NCBI GenBank assembly: GCA_964030475.1
Contig: CAXIPT010000033.1
Location: 124,001-188,000, forward strand
Reading direction: 5' to 3'
DNA length: 64,000 nt
Origin: Tethya wilhelma
Taxonomy: Eukaryota; Porifera; Demospongiae; Tethyida; Tethyidae
Part shown: piece by piece, positions 28,589 to 41,800 of the stretch
How positions within the stretch are numbered: position 1 is the first letter of the stretch
How the letters are laid out: the number at the start of each line of letters is the position of its first letter
Translations under genes and position numbers: made by a program
Notes under the pieces: generated by a model
Seen by the model: only the letters and a program-made list of their open reading frames with translations
Database searches by the model: none
Told to the model about the DNA's origin: nothing

Positions 28589-31500
28589 ATGCTGCCAACT
28601 ACCTATCTAGTCCCATGTGGGTTCATGTTCACAATGGTGACTGCTCAGACCTACTACATCCTACCCACAGACAATACTCCATGCCCTACCAACAACCTAT
28701 CAGGTGAAACTTGCTTCACTCTTGACCAATACTCTCAGCTATGGCTTCAACCCAATCCACCTGTTGGTACTGACGCAAGGATCACTCTAATCTTTGTTGC
28801 TGGTGATCATACCTTAAGTGCCCGTCTTCTGGTTGCAAATGTGACAGAATTGGTCTTACAAGTTGAACAAACAAGGTCCTCACCTAGAATTATATGCTCA
28901 AATTCCGCAGGTGTTCACTTTGAGAGCATCTCTCTAGTGACCGTGAGTGGACTTGTCTTCAGTGACTGTCATGAGAATACTTTGAAAGCGATAGACATCT
29001 TGATGATTGAGGAGTGTACATTTGAAACTCTACATGGTGTGCAATTGATGAATGTTCCAAATGCAATGTTTGCAAGGAGTATATTTGTCTCTCTTACTGC
29101 CTTCAATGAAGTGAATTCGGCAGGAGGAGCGATCAGTGTTTTTGCTGGTGGAAGTGTGGCTATTGTTGACTGTCACTTTGAGCTAAATTCTGCAGATACA
29201 GGTGGTGGTGCAATATACTCTGAAAATGATATGGTCATAAATAACAGTACATTTATCAGCAATGTAGCAACGACAGCTGATGGTGGTGCAATTCTTACAG
29301 AAGCTAGCATTACTATCCATGTTAGTGTTTTCACTAACAACAGAGCAGGCGATGACGGTGGTGCAGTGACCTCACGAAGTGGCGATATCGATGTATACGA
29401 CAGTAGCTTTCGTAACAATGTAGGAAATGAAAATTCTGGTGGATTGTATGCTACTGGTGGATCTATAAGCGTTCATGGTAGTGAATTTGTTAACAATACG
29501 GCCGAAAGTGGTGGTGCAATAGGAACAATTTCGACAAATACAATTCTTCATGTACATGATTGTTCTTTTATCAACAATACTGCCGGGAAGTTATCAGAAG
29601 AGGTTGGAAGTGGTGGAGCTATAGACAGTGCTGCACCAGTTAATGTGAGCAACAGTTTCTTCTACAACAATGTTGCTGGAGATGAAGGTGGAGCTGTTTA
29701 TGCACCAAGAAGCACTATTGATATACACAATAGCAATTTCAGCAACAACATGGCAGGTGATGCAGGCGGTGCGGTGAATTCACTCAATAGTAGAATTACC
29801 CTGGTTGGTTGCAATTTCACCAACAGTAGATCGAGTATTGAAGGTGGTGCAGTGTATACATCAAGAGGTGAAATAATCGTAGATACATGTATTTTTGTCA
29901 ACAACTCAGCTGTTGAAGAAGGTGGGGCTGTGAGATCAGCCTTCGGGGACATCAACGTCAGTGGTAGCATCTTCATCAACAATTCTGTCATTAACGAAGG
30001 TGGTGCTATTAGGTTATCCACTGCAAACCTAGTCATCATAAGTAGCACATTTATAAACAATTCGGCTCTGTTGTGCGGTGGAGGAGCAGTATTGACAGTC
30101 AGAGGTAACATATTGGTAGAAAATTGCAAATTCAGTGGAAACAGAGCTAGACTGGTAGGTGGTGCTATAGCAACAACTAGTAGTACTATGAACATAAGTG
30201 ATAGTGATTTCAGTCACAATGTGGCCACAACTGAAGGTGGTGCAATTCGAACATTTAACAATGTTGCCATTTTCAATAGTACCTTTGTTGGTAACACAGC
30301 CGGTACAGATGGTGGTGCAGTGTTCATTGATCGTTCAAGCGGTAATGACGTGAGCTTGTTTAATGATACAACTTTTAGTAACAACCGAGCAATCATCCAA
30401 GGTGGTGCAATTTATGCTGGATCTAGAAACGTCATTTTCAATGGATTCCTTCAAGTTACAACAATTCAGCACTTACAGGGATGATCTATGCTTCTGATAG
30501 TGTATTGGTCTTTTCTAGCAACACAACCTTTTCTGGAAATGAAGCATCGTTTTACATTGTAGAGAGTAGTGTCTCTTTTAATGGAGATACTGTCTTCTTG
30601 AATAACGTTCACATCAATAATGGCACTCTTGAAGAAGGAGGAGCAATAACGGCTCTTCAAAGTGAGATTTCATTTTCAAGTAGCATACTCTTGATGAAAA
30701 ATGCTGTTCTTCTTGGACTTGGTGGAGTAATTTTAGCCCAAGGAAGTAATATCACAACATTTGGAGATACCAGAATCATCGGCAATGCTGCAATGTCTGG
30801 CGGAGGTGTGTACGCTAATGCGAGTGAATTTAATTTTAGAGACAAAGCTATAATTTCAGAAAATATCGATACAAATCAGTCAGAGATAGCAATTCAATTA
30901 TGCTTTTGCTCAAACAACAAGCCTGATTGTGACAGCCTACCTCCATCTTTGAGTGTCAATAAAGGAGAAACGTTTCAAGTGTCTCTGGCTGCTGTGAATC
31001 AGGATGGTGTACAAGTGCAATCCTCTGTGAGTGCTGTTCTATCCTCAAACGTAGGTAGCCTCGCAGAAGGAGAATCTGTACAGAACATATCTTCAACTCA
31101 GTGTACTGTGCTGAATTATACCATAACTTCCCCAAATGATTCAGAACAACTTGTGTTGAATATGAATGGCCTAGATATCACTTTCAGAAGTCTCCCAACA
31201 CCTATCAGTGTGGAATTTTTTCCTTGTAACTGTCCATTTGGTTTTGTCCCAAATTCTCAGATACCTGACAATTGTATCTGTGTGTGTGATTCTTGTCTCC
31301 TTTCTGAGTTCATATTAGAATGTTCAGCTGACGACTTCTCTGTTACAATTCGGGACAATGTATGGATAGGCTTTATTGGTGAAATTGACGAAAATGCCGA
31401 AAACAGCTGCCGGTATATCACTCACAATAATTGTCCATTTGACTACTGTTCTTCCTCTATATCTCGGGTTGCCTCTACCTTGAATAGTTTAAATACAAGT

Positions 31501-32904
31501 ATATATTGGACTTGATGCTCAGTGTGCTTACAATCGTAGTGGAAAACTATGTGGAGCTTGCGCTACTGGTCTCAGTCTCACTTTTGGTTTTTCACGGTGC
31601 AGGACTTGTTCAAACGATTGGCTAGCACTTCTTGTTCTCTTTGCTGTAGCTGGTCTAGCACTAGTTGCTTTCCTCTTAACTTTCAATTTGACTGTGGCTG
31701 TTGGAACAGTTAATGGTCTCATTTTTTACGCTAACATTTTGAAGATAAATCAAATCGTGTTCTTTCCATTTCAGTCTCCAAATTTCTTCACCATATTTGT
31801 AGCATGGATTAACTTAGATTTTGGTTTCGTAACATGCTTCTTTGATGGAATGGATGCTTATGATAAAGAATGGCTACAGCTTGTTTTCCCTCTCTATGTT
31901 ATAATTATCAGCATTTTGGTGATCATTCCTTGTAAATTGTCAGCAAAATTTGCTAAATTCTTTGCTCACACCAATCCAATTGCCGTACTGACTACTCTTG
32001 TTCTACTTTCCTATACTAAATATCTACGTCTGGTCATAAATGCATTCTCATCAGCTGCACTGGAGTATCCTGATAGTACCCAAGAGAGTGTGTGGCTGAT
32101 TGATGGAAACATTGTATTTTTGAAAGGAAAACACATTGCACTCTTTGTCGTAGCTCTTCAGTAACTCTTGTTGGCATTGCTTTCATGTGTATCATCTTCC
32201 TTTATCAGTGGCTTCCAAAATGTTCCAACAAGAAGGCTAGTAAATGGATTCAAGGCTCAATATTCAATGAATTTATGGAAGCCTATCATAACCCTAATGA
32301 CTTAAAACATCGATATTGGACTGGATTGCTACTTTTTGTTCGTATCTTTCTTTATTCTGTTTCTGCTCTTAGTAGACATCCAGAAAGCAATTTGCTTTTG
32401 ATCATCTGCATATTGCTCTCTCTTCTTTTGCTGAAGTTTATGCTTCCTGGTAACAAAGTGTACAAATTGTGGCAAGTGGACTTGCTTGAAGTTTCATTTA
32501 TTTTCAATTTGTTGTTTTTTTCTGCCAGTTCCCTCTACATTCAAGCACTCTCTGGAAACCAAGAAGCTCTTGCCTACATTTCTACTGCTGTTGCTTTTAT
32601 CACATTCTTAGTTATCCTAATCTATCATGTGTATGCTTTCATACTTCCCAAACAAGTACAAGACAAGATAAAATCTTCCATTGACAAACTAAAGAAGGGT
32701 ATTTTACGTTTACGGTTTCGAAGTTTCATTTACGTTCAGAGGTCTACCAATGACTCAAAATCCACCAAAGATAACAATCACGAGCTGCACGAGTTGGAAC
32801 CCGAAATGGACATGAAGCCTGCAGAGACAGAAGCAACAGTTACTGCTAAGCCCAAAACTACTGATGAAAATGGAAGTGAGGGAGCTACAACACATATTGA
32901 CTAG
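28589..32904 (+). pseudogene. Pmp-like parallel beta-helix / multi-TM protein, frameshifted
   Basis: An intronless reading frame starts at an ATG with a hydrophobic leader. It encodes about 15 beta-helix repeats of the GGA[IV]...F.NN type, like the chlamydial polymorphic-protein (Chlam_PMP) repeat. A Cys-rich stretch (LCGACATG, RCRTCSNDW) and about nine hydrophobic helices follow, then an acidic tail ending at 32904. The frame is broken three times: near 30458 (one base missing), near 31500, and near 32160. Restored frames continue the same domains, so the breaks are recent or are sequence errors. Neighbouring genes show none, which favours a pseudogene. Large families of beta-helix plus TM proteins are likely cell-surface receptors; that role is inferred. 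Confidence 0.75.
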
Positions 32905-33584
32905 CTATTATAGTACACTAGCTGTAAATGCATGCAAGCCGTTAGACTTTATATTATAGAATCATGAATTTTTGTATAAAGAAAGCAGTTTTGTATACGT
33001 AGTATTATTTCTGTTATAACTTAGTCTTCTTCTCTTTTTGTATAATATTGTATTAAATTAAATTAAATTGTCCGCGGTAATGAGTTTTTTTTTTTAATAA
33101 TTATTATAATTATTTTGATAGCATGAGATTATAAAATTAATGGATGCATGAGAGACACTCAGTAATGAATGTATAATTATATGCATGGTCTTACGTTTTT
33201 AGTTGATTTTCTGTAGCTTTTCAACATAAATTATACTTACAGTAATGCATATTTTGTATGCATGTGTCGATTCCAATGTCTGTTCTGAAGTTTGTTTGAC
33301 ATGGTATTTGAGAACATGTACATGTCTAGCAGCTAAATGAGACATGGAACATATCATCCTCCAACAAGAAATGGCTAAGCTATGCATATATATAGAAGGC
33401 AAACTACAGAAAGCTTGAAATGTGGAAGATGATATCATAATTATAATATTATAGTTGCATAAAATACAAGGTTCACATGCATAATTATAAATATTACTAT
33501 ATAGAGCATAGATGCATTATGAAATCATCTATACATAACTATTATATATAGCTCACTGATTATAGCAAATGTACTGGCGGCAGA
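32905..33584. other. AT-rich 3' flank of the Pmp-like gene
   Basis: No gene is visible. The stretch contains several poly(T)/TATA runs and a possible polyadenylation zone just after the stop (TGTATTAAATTAAATT). Confidence 0.5.
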
Positions 33585-35300
33585 GGGGAAGTGAGTGAGC
33601 AGTATAGGGGAAAGAAGCCAGGGGATGGCCGGCGGTGGGGTAGGTAGGTCAAAGCAAGCCAAGGGTAACGGGGGTAAAGGGTCGTCAATTAGAGGTGATA
33701 GGAACAAGGGACTCAAAAAGGGGATGGATGAGGTAGGCAGTGCAAAAGGGGATCATAGGTTGTAGAAGCAGGGGTAGGTCATACCACAGTAACTGGAAAA
33801 GGATGGTAGGTCACAGCAGGAGAAGGGTGGTAGGTCATATACCACAACGAGGAAGGGCCAGGTAAGTCACGTGTCATACTGGTGGGCAAGAGGTTATAGC
33901 AGGGTGAGTTAGGTCACAGTCTGAGATGGAATGACGGGTGGTAGGTCATACCACGATATAGAAAGTAGTATATGTCATTCCATGAGGGAGAGAGTGGTAT
34001 ATAGCACAAGGGAGAAGGGACAGCACAATGGAGAGGGTGGTAGGTCATACTACGAGGGTGAGCACTAAGTTGGCCCAGAGTGGGGATTGGTGAGTCTTGG
34101 AGATGGGAGGGGTAGTGGGAGATGATAATATGGTAGGTCAAGCTACTGAAAAGGGGGAAGGGGTGGCAGGGCATTCCAGGGGGCCCACAAATGATGGGAC
34201 AAAGATACGCCATCAAGTAGTGGTCAGGGTTGGAATATACACACTGGTCTCTCTATGCTACAGTATCATTCGGAGAGGTGCCAAGCAAGTCTACCCTGCC
34301 AATGTTCGCGGGGAAGGAATCAGGAGATACGAACCCACCACCAGTAACAGTTTCACCTGCCGAGAAAGAGGGAGACCCAGCGGCCAAAACATGCAGTGGC
34401 ACAGCAGATGGCATCCCTGAACACCCTATTAGGGGTCAATGCGGGTTTCAATACACCCGATCGGATGTCTAGGAAGTGATTGGGAGATGTACTTGGAACA
34501 ATCCCAAAACGTACTTATGACAAAATGATGCATTGGGAGTTTGTGGACATGGCAGACCTACTGCCGAGAGCCGCCACTGATTGACCTGTGGATGAGAAGT
34601 TGGTTGTGCTACCGGGATTTGAGGTCTCACAGGCTCGTAAAAAACCTGTAACTAACAACGTATCCTGGATCCAATGTTTCGCTAGATACAAAGAGTTACC
34701 AGAGTGTGTGGATTTATGTGTCATGGCCTGACGGTGATAAAAGCCTTCAAGGAAGCAGAGCTAGGAGCCTGGTTGGCTTCTTTTGATGAGGCCTTTCGGG
34801 AGAAAATGGCATCAACGGGTAACAAACGATGCATGGGAGGGTATGGATGTCCAACTGTTCCAAGAGGCATGTGGTAGCTAGTAGGACCAGGAGAAGGTCC
34901 CCAAAAGTAAAACCAGAGGCAAAGAAGAGGGACGAAAAGGCCTAGGGACACAAGACCACGGGTGTGTTATGACTAATTATACCCCCTCTTACTAAGGAAG
35001 CTGAGATTGTTTTGGGAGAGGGAAGGTCAGTTGCCTGACCATATCATGCAGTCACCTGTCTGTGCTTCTTTGGCTTCCTGAGATGTGGTGAGGTTACAAT
35101 CCCCTCATTAGAGGAGTATGACCCAGAGAGACATCTGAGTGTGGAGGATGTGGCCCTGGATTGTGTGGAGAAACCCTCGATGGTACGGGCCCACATTAAG
35201 ATGTCCAAGACGGATCCATTCAGAAAGGGGGTCTACATCTTTGTCGGTTCCACAGAGGTGTCCCATGGCTGCACAATTGTCTACCTACTATGGTATCTCT
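33585..35300 (+). mobile_element. Decayed tyrosine-recombinase (DIRS-like) retroelement fragment, copy 1
   Basis: It begins with tandem GGTAGGTCATACCAC units (33770-34060). It then contains remnants of a gag-like ORF (VDMADLLPR, SWIQCFARYK, DEAFREKMASTGNK) and ends in the C-terminal part of a tyrosine recombinase: FFGFLRCGEVTIPSLEEYDP, then HIKMSKTDPFRKGV. The FLR arginine is the first catalytic Arg of the family. Frames are broken many times and no reverse transcriptase is present. A near-identical copy is at 61191. Confidence 0.7.
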
Positions 35301-35632
35301 GATAAACCATGACAAATTCAATCATACTCTTCTCATACTCTTCTGGAACTCTTCTGGAGTTTTGCCAAACAACATGACTATCAAAGACAAGCTATAATCC
35401 AAAGATTAAGCAACCTGTCACCTAGCTACATTTTGTTGCAGTTTATCCTCTTTGCTTGAAGATCACATAGTATAGGAATGGGCTGACAGTCCCATGCATT
35501 GACACAAGAGTTTTTGAATCTTGAACAGTATTATATAAAGGAGAAAACAGAGGGTAATATGGTCTCAGTTCTCCCCTTTCTCTGTATATTGCCCTTGACT
35601 TTCCACTTGCTTCACATGAAAAAATGTGTTAA
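35301..35632. other. No feature recognised
   Basis: Between the recombinase relic and the next MITE I see no gene. A fragment GGAATGGGCTGACAG near 35475 and TATGGTCTCAGTT near 35560 faintly resemble the MITE family at 53874. Confidence 0.35.
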
Positions 35633-35641
35633 CAGTATGGC

Positions 35642-36010
35642 TAGTCTATTGAGCTAGACCCATTTTTCGCTCAACTATGACTCACATGGCGAAAAATGGG
35701 TCTAGCAGAGGTCGCTTTCCAGCTGCAATATCATTAAAGCTCATAATTGACAAGCTGGTCAAAAACTATAAGTGGGTGCGAACAACCTCAATGTAAACAT
35801 TACCACGTGCAGTCTAGTAGTGGCTGCTCATAGAAGCCACATGCAACTAACATCCCACGTACATAAATTGATTTCTTCTGACCAATCAGATGTTAGTACG
35901 AGATTTTCTGTACTAATCAAGAGCGACCTCTGCTAGACCCATTTTTCGCCGTGTTAGTCATAGGAAAGGGTCTGCGTTAAAGCGAAAAATGGGTCTAGCT
36001 CGATAGACTA
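35642..36010. mobile_element. MULE-like MITE, 369 bp, with 9-bp target duplication
   Basis: Ends TAGTCTATTGAGCTAGACCC and its complement (one mismatch) are flanked by CAGTATGGC at 35633-35641 and 36011-36019. A second inverted pair (GAAAAATGGGTCTAGCAGAG and partner) lies just inside. The terminus TAGTCTA and core CGAAAAATGGG match the element at 26176, so they are related. Confidence 0.88.
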
Positions 36011-36594
36011 CAGTATGGCTTAAACGACTTTAAATGTATCAGATTCTGATGGCCTTTAATTCCCAGACAGTTTGCTACTGCATTCACTATAAGAAAACTG
36101 GCGGAAAATTACTAGTGCACTCTGGAGAGAGGTGGCAAGAAGCCATATGAATTGTGTTTTGTCAGAGTCTCACTTTCCTTCCTTCCGTTTTGACTTAGTT
36201 GAATGAAATTTCCAGACAAAAGCATTGAGCAATTTTTGACTATATAGTGAGACTTCCACATAGTATGTTATTTTGACTCGATTGCTGGTGAAAAGGCTGG
36301 TAGGCAGCAACGAAACTCAATAACAATGACAACTTCAAAGTACAGTTGCATAATCTACTGACATTGTCTTCCAGAATTCAGGAATAAGCAGGTCGATGAC
36401 TCATATTGGAGTAGGCAGTGCAATAAAAACAAGATTAAGTTGGAATTTCGGCACATGACTACTTCGTTTTTGTGCCCAACCCTCAGTGTACCTATATCAA
36501 TGATTCTTGTTACCACTTGTGGCTCAATATATAGGACATAGCTTGATATTTTTTTGGCTGTTTATAGCAGTTAACCCTGCAAAGGTACATGATA

Positions 36595-36900
36595 TTGTAC
36601 AAACACAAGGAAAACAATAGTACACACAGGTAAATGTAGGTAAAATAAAGCAAACGAATGTAAACAATGGTAAGCAGAGGTGAACAAAAGTAAATGCAAG
36701 TAAACAATGGTAAACAGGTAAAACAAGGTAAATACAAATAAACAATGGTAAACAGGTAAAACAAGGTAAATGAAAGTATATATATACACAATGGTAACCA
36801 CAGGTAAATGCAGGTACAGTAAACAAAGTAAATGCAAATCAACATTGGTAAACGCAAGGTAAAATGATGCAGGTAAATCAAGGTAGATGCAAGTAGATAC
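36595..36900 (+). repeat. Diverged minisatellite based on GGTAAACA / CAAGGTAAAT
   Basis: Units of GGTAAACAGGTAAAACAAGG and shorter variants recur over about 300 bp. The minus-strand frames across it encode artificial-looking YLPCFTCLPLF repeats and are not taken as genes. Confidence 0.85.
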
Positions 36901-37151
36901 ATGATCGAGGCTAGCCAGCTGGCTTGAGGCTATTTTACATGGAGCGAGTTGCAATTGAGCCTTCTCTCCAGCCAAAAACAACTAAGTCATTTCATGCAAC
37001 CATCAATACCCAAGATGTTGCTCAGCTGGACATGGGGTAGCTCCTTTGAAAGAGCTTTTTTTTATGTTAGGGTATTTAATCTGTTGCTCTCTCATAATAA
37101 TTCGGCTACATACAGAAATCAGTTGAAAATGTCAAAAAGCAAACTACAAGC

Positions 37152-37602
37152 AAAGAGTTGGTTGATGGCAGAAGTAAACTAGTATCCTAATTAGCATATT
37201 CATAACTAGTATATGAATATATGGATTAATATATGTAATATAGGGATTGTGCGAAGCACAAGCAAGAGACTGGGGCCATAGGGCCCCAGTCTCTTGCTGG
37301 TGCTTAGGCTAGTCTACTAAGCTAGGGCTGAGGCTGTGGCTAGGGCTAGGGGTAGCGCTAGGGCTGGGGCAAGGGATAAGGGTCTAGTGCAATATATTAT
37401 TATTATTAGAGATTGCATTAAAGTAAGGCAAAAAAGGGAAAGCTGGCAGCAACAGCCTGGTGGGATAGATAGGTAGTACATAGTGCTGTCGACTATATGG
37501 TCCATGGTTCGATGCATGATCTCTACTGATTTTTTAAGAATTTTTTTTGAAATATTTTCTAAGTTTGGATACATGTTTACTTCTGCCATCTACCAAAGAG
37601 TC
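37152..37602. repeat. MITE-like element with ~33-bp inverted ends
   Basis: GATGGCAGAAGTAAACTAGT near 37164 is matched in inverted orientation by the complement of GATGGCAGAAGTAAACATGT near 37572, with ends AAAGAGTTGG and ACTCTTTGG. The interior includes the hairpin at 37254 and CTAGGGCT-like repeats (37320-37370). No coding content. Confidence 0.65.
37254..37305. other. Strong hairpin, 23-bp stem
   Basis: AGCAAGAGACTGGGGCC and its exact complement are separated by four bases, and the stem extends outward to AAGCAC/GTGCTT past one mismatch. It could be an RNA hairpin, a cruciform or the core of the surrounding MITE. Confidence 0.75.
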
Positions 37603-38625
37603 TGGGAAGTGAACACTCATCCTTCACTCCCTTAGTGTTTTCAACGACTGGAAGTCTCAGCCCCAATGCAGCTGCATTTTACAAATACCTATAGCATCTG
37701 AATGCTTGCAGACAAGTGAAAGCAGTCCTACAGTTGGCCAAGGATTACTCTAAGAGTCCAGACTAGGCCATTCTCACTTTAGTTACCTAAGTTGGCAGCC
37801 AGCCACAGTCAGTAGTATGTAAGGACCATCTGCAGGTGGACAAGCAAAGCAAGAACAACAGTACTTTGGTATGTTAAAATAATTATACTCAGATTAAAAG
37901 CGAGGTACTATTGCATTACTGAGTTGGCCCTGTTGTCACAAACTTTGCTTGCACATGATAATTGTGGTATGACAACTATGAATTCTTTTATTATTTTCTT
38001 TTTAGCATGCAAGGGAAATTATGACTCCACAGAAGTTAATACACTGAGTAGTATTACTTTCATTATGCAAGGGACTTATGTACATGTATGTATGATAATT
38101 ATGCTCTTCCACTGCTGCAGGCATCAGGACTACATCATCAGGGTCACCCCCAGGCTCTAGTAAGTCCACTTCCAACTGCTCAATGGTACACCCCTAAAAT
38201 TCATGATAACGGAAATGAAAGAATGGTTTGAGGAGAATTTTTCAGTACCCTCATGATGCTGGTGGGGTCCATAATCAGCTTTCACTATGAAACCATCTTG
38301 GAGGTTCAAAATGAGTGTCCATTGTTCCTTACATACAGGTAAGTCTTGATCAATAGCCAAGTGGCATATCCAAGATTTCTGTAATGGGGGTGCTGATACA
38401 ATACAGGCATGAAGTGCACAAAAATTTTGGGGTAACAATGCTTACCTTTGGGTCACATGAGCTAAAATAAATTATTAATTACTTTAATCACGTCGGAGGT
38501 CTTTTCTCTCTCTTGAAGTGAATTATTTAAAGTCTTATCAGCTTATATTTGATCTGTTTGAATTCATTTTTCTATGCTGTGCTGAGCATTGCTTTTAAGC
38601 AATGATATCATTATTTTCTGAGCAC
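37603..38625. other. No gene recognised
   Basis: About 1 kb with short frames only. A TTTTAGC/CTGCAG pair near 38005 and 38120 could bound a short exon, but nothing supports it. It borders the left LTR of the Gypsy element. Confidence 0.4.
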
Positions 38626-38807
38626 TGTAGTGGTATGTGTTATTATTATTTGTGCAATACGTACTGGGTTTAGTGTTTAATATTACTTTGTGCACGTGTA
38701 TGTTTTCGTGTATTTAGAGAGAGACAATGTGTTCATATAGTTGTACCTGGGTATTAAAAATCAGTGTTGTTATTGTTCAAGAAGCAACAGTATACGGGAC
38801 CAGTACA
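38626..38807 (+). repeat. Left LTR
   Basis: It starts TGTAGTGGTATG and ends CAGTACA. It includes TATTAAAAATCAG before the 3' part. It matches 42705-42884 except for two substitutions and a small indel near the 3' end. Confidence 0.9.
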
Positions 38808-38837
38808 TGGTGTCAGAGGTGTACAGAGAGTCTCAGA

Positions 38838-41800
38838 ATGGTGTCGTATAGAATACAACCCGTCGAAAATTTTGATTTTAGACATCCTGAAGAGTGGCCG
38901 AGATGGATTCGAAGATTCGAACGGTTCCGCCAAGCTTCAGGTTTAACAGAAAAGTCTGCAGAAGTCCAAATCAGCACATTGGTGTACTCAATGGGGGATA
39001 AGGCCGAAGACCTACTCCAGTCGTTTAAGATGAGTGAAGCCGACTCGAAAAAGTACGACAAAGTCAAAGAAAAATTCGAGAGTCACTTTGTGAAGCGGCG
39101 AAACACAATCTATGAGCGAGCGAAGTTCAACAGACGCAAGCAAGAAAGCCACGAAACAGTGGACGAATTCATCACTGATCTGTATCAGCTAGCCGAACAT
39201 TGCAGCTATGGAACCCTGCGCGACGAACTGATTCGTGACAGGATAGTTGTAGGTATCAGAGACAATGACCTGGCAGAGAAGCTACAAATGACTGCAGAGC
39301 TAACGCTAGAAACAGCTGTCGACATGGCTAGACAAAGCGAGTCTGTGAAAAAGCAGCAGAACATCGTCAGAGGAAAATCTGCAGGTGCAGCAGATATAGA
39401 AGCCATTAGTAGGAAGAGTAAACCGAAACAACAGAAGCCATTCAACGTGACCACAAAAGCACAACCCAAATGTACCAGGTGTGGAAGGTCACCACCACAT
39501 AGTAGACCACAGTGTCCAGCCAATGAAGCTGAGTGTCATAGGTGTCACAAGAAAGGTCATTTCATGAAGTACTGTAGAACCAAAACCTCAAGCACTGTCA
39601 AAGAAGTTACAAAAGAGAGTGAGGAAGAGCCATTCCTAGGAACAGTTACAGCAAATGCAGTGAACGTGCATAACGAATGGCGAGTGACAGTCGATGTGAA
39701 CAATCGTGCACTTGAGTTTAAAGTGGACACAGGTGCAGATGTCACAGTAATACCAGAGTCCATGTATGACCAAGAAAGAGATAGGAAACTACAACAGTGT
39801 ACTACCCCATTAAGTGGTCCAGTTGGCGAAGCACTCCAGGTCTGCGGCAAGTTCGTAGGACTATGTGCAAGAAACGGAAGAGAGAGTGAGCAAGAGATCT
39901 TCGTTGTAAGACAGCTACGCCATGCACTATTAGGGAGGCCAGCAATTGAGCCATTGCAAGTAGCAGCACTGGTCGAAGAGGTCCAGGAGAACAACATCAC
40001 AAAACGGTTCCCTGAAGTCTTCAATGGGCTCGGCAAGCTAGAAGACAGCTATTCCATCAAGCTGAAGGAGAATGCCACTCCCTATGCTCTTACTACTCCA
40101 AGGAGGGTAGCGATTCCACTTCTACCAAAAGTCAAGAAAGAATTGGAAAGGATGGAGAAGTTAGGTGTCATAAACAGAGTCGACGAGCCCACAGAATGGT
40201 GTGCAGGGATGGTTGTTGTCCCCAAACCCAACGGCAAAGTGAGAATTTGTGTCGATCTGACCAACCTGAACGAGAGTGTAGTTCGGGAGCGACACATTCT
40301 ACCATCTGTCGAGCACACATTAGCACAGATTGGGGGAGCTAAACATTTCTCCAAGCTTGATGCCAATTCCGGGTACTGGCAAATTGAGTTAACGCCCGAG
40401 TCCAGAAAGCTCACCACATTTATCACTCCGTTCGGAAGATTCTGTTTTAACAGGTTGCCATTTGGAATAACATCAGCGCCAGAACACTTTCAGCGGAGGA
40501 TGACTGAAATTCTCGGGGACATAGAAGGAGTCGTGTGTCTAGTTGATGACATACTAGTCACCGGTAGGACCCAGGAGGAGCACGACAAGCGACTAGACGA
40601 AGTACTATCACGTCTCAAAAAAGCAGGCCTCACTCTAGGTCTGGAGAAGTGCCAATTCAATCAAACAAAGGTCAAATTTCTGGGGCAAGTAGTAGATGAA
40701 ACAGGCGTGAAGCCAGACCCAGACAAGATAAAGGTGATAGTTAAGATGAGAGCACCAACAAACGTCAGTGAGCTGAGGCGTTTCCTCGGCATGGTCAATC
40801 AGCAGAGTAAATTTTCACCTCATCTGGCTGAGCTAACGAGACCATTGAGAGACCTACTGAGCTCAAAGAACCAGTGGAGCTGGGGTCATGACCAACGACG
40901 AGCTTTTCAAGAGTTAAAGAATGCCCTGAGTTCAGCAGAGGTACTAGCTCACTATGACCCAAGCCATGAGTCTATTGTTTCTGCAGATGCATCGTCCTAC
41001 GGTCTTGGGGCAGTGTTGAGACAGGAACAAACAGATGGCAGTGTTCGACCAGTAGCGTACATATCGAGAGCTCTTACTGAAACGGAGCAGAGATACGCCC
41101 AGATCGAGAAGGAGGCACTGGCAGTAACATGGGCGTGCGAACGCTCCAAAACTTCCTCCCCGGATCATCCTTCACAGTAGAGACTGATCACAAACCACTT
41201 GTTCCATTACTATCAACGAAAGCACTCGATGTTGTACCGATCCGAGTTCAGAGATTTAGATTACGTCTGATGAGATTCCACTTCAAGATTTTTCACGTAC
41301 CGGGAGCTCAACTCCACACGGCTGACACACTATCTCGAGCACCAGTTGAAGAGACAGGAGTATCCAGTAGTCAAGGTGCATTTCAAGGAGAAGTACAGGC
41401 GTATGTGGATGGCATAGTGGCGAGTCTCCCAGCCACAGAAGAGAGACTGAGGGTAATCTGTGAGCAACAAGAAGCAGACTTTGAGTGTCGCAAATTGAAA
41501 GAGTACTGCGAACGAGGCACCATCGAATGGAAAGGATCACTAAAAGCCTACTACCATGTCAAGAACGAACTGACTGTTGCCAACGGGCTAGTTCTAAGAG
41601 GAAATAGAATAGTGATACCCAAGTCACTAAGAGGAGACATTCTAGAAAGGCTCCATACTGGCCATCTCGGAATGACAAAATGCAGAGAAAGAGCTAAAGA
41701 GTCAGTTTGGTGGCCAGGGATTAGGCGAGATATAGACGAGATGATCTCCAAATGTACTACCTGTTGCAAGTACAGATCTCAACATCCAGAGCCATTGATA

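Noticed and set aside
36510..36981. Overlapping Tyr/Leu/Pro-repeat minus-strand ORFs
   Set aside because: They are translations of the GGTAAACA minisatellite in several frames, a sign of a simple repeat and not of a gene.
38727..38837. Gag reading frame extending into the left LTR
   Set aside because: The frame is open there by chance; the ATG at 38838 follows the LTR and primer-binding site and begins the recognisable gag.
41129..41180. Programmed frameshift in the Gypsy element
   Set aside because: The shift lies inside RNase H, with no slippery site or pseudoknot that I can see, and gag and pol are already in one frame.
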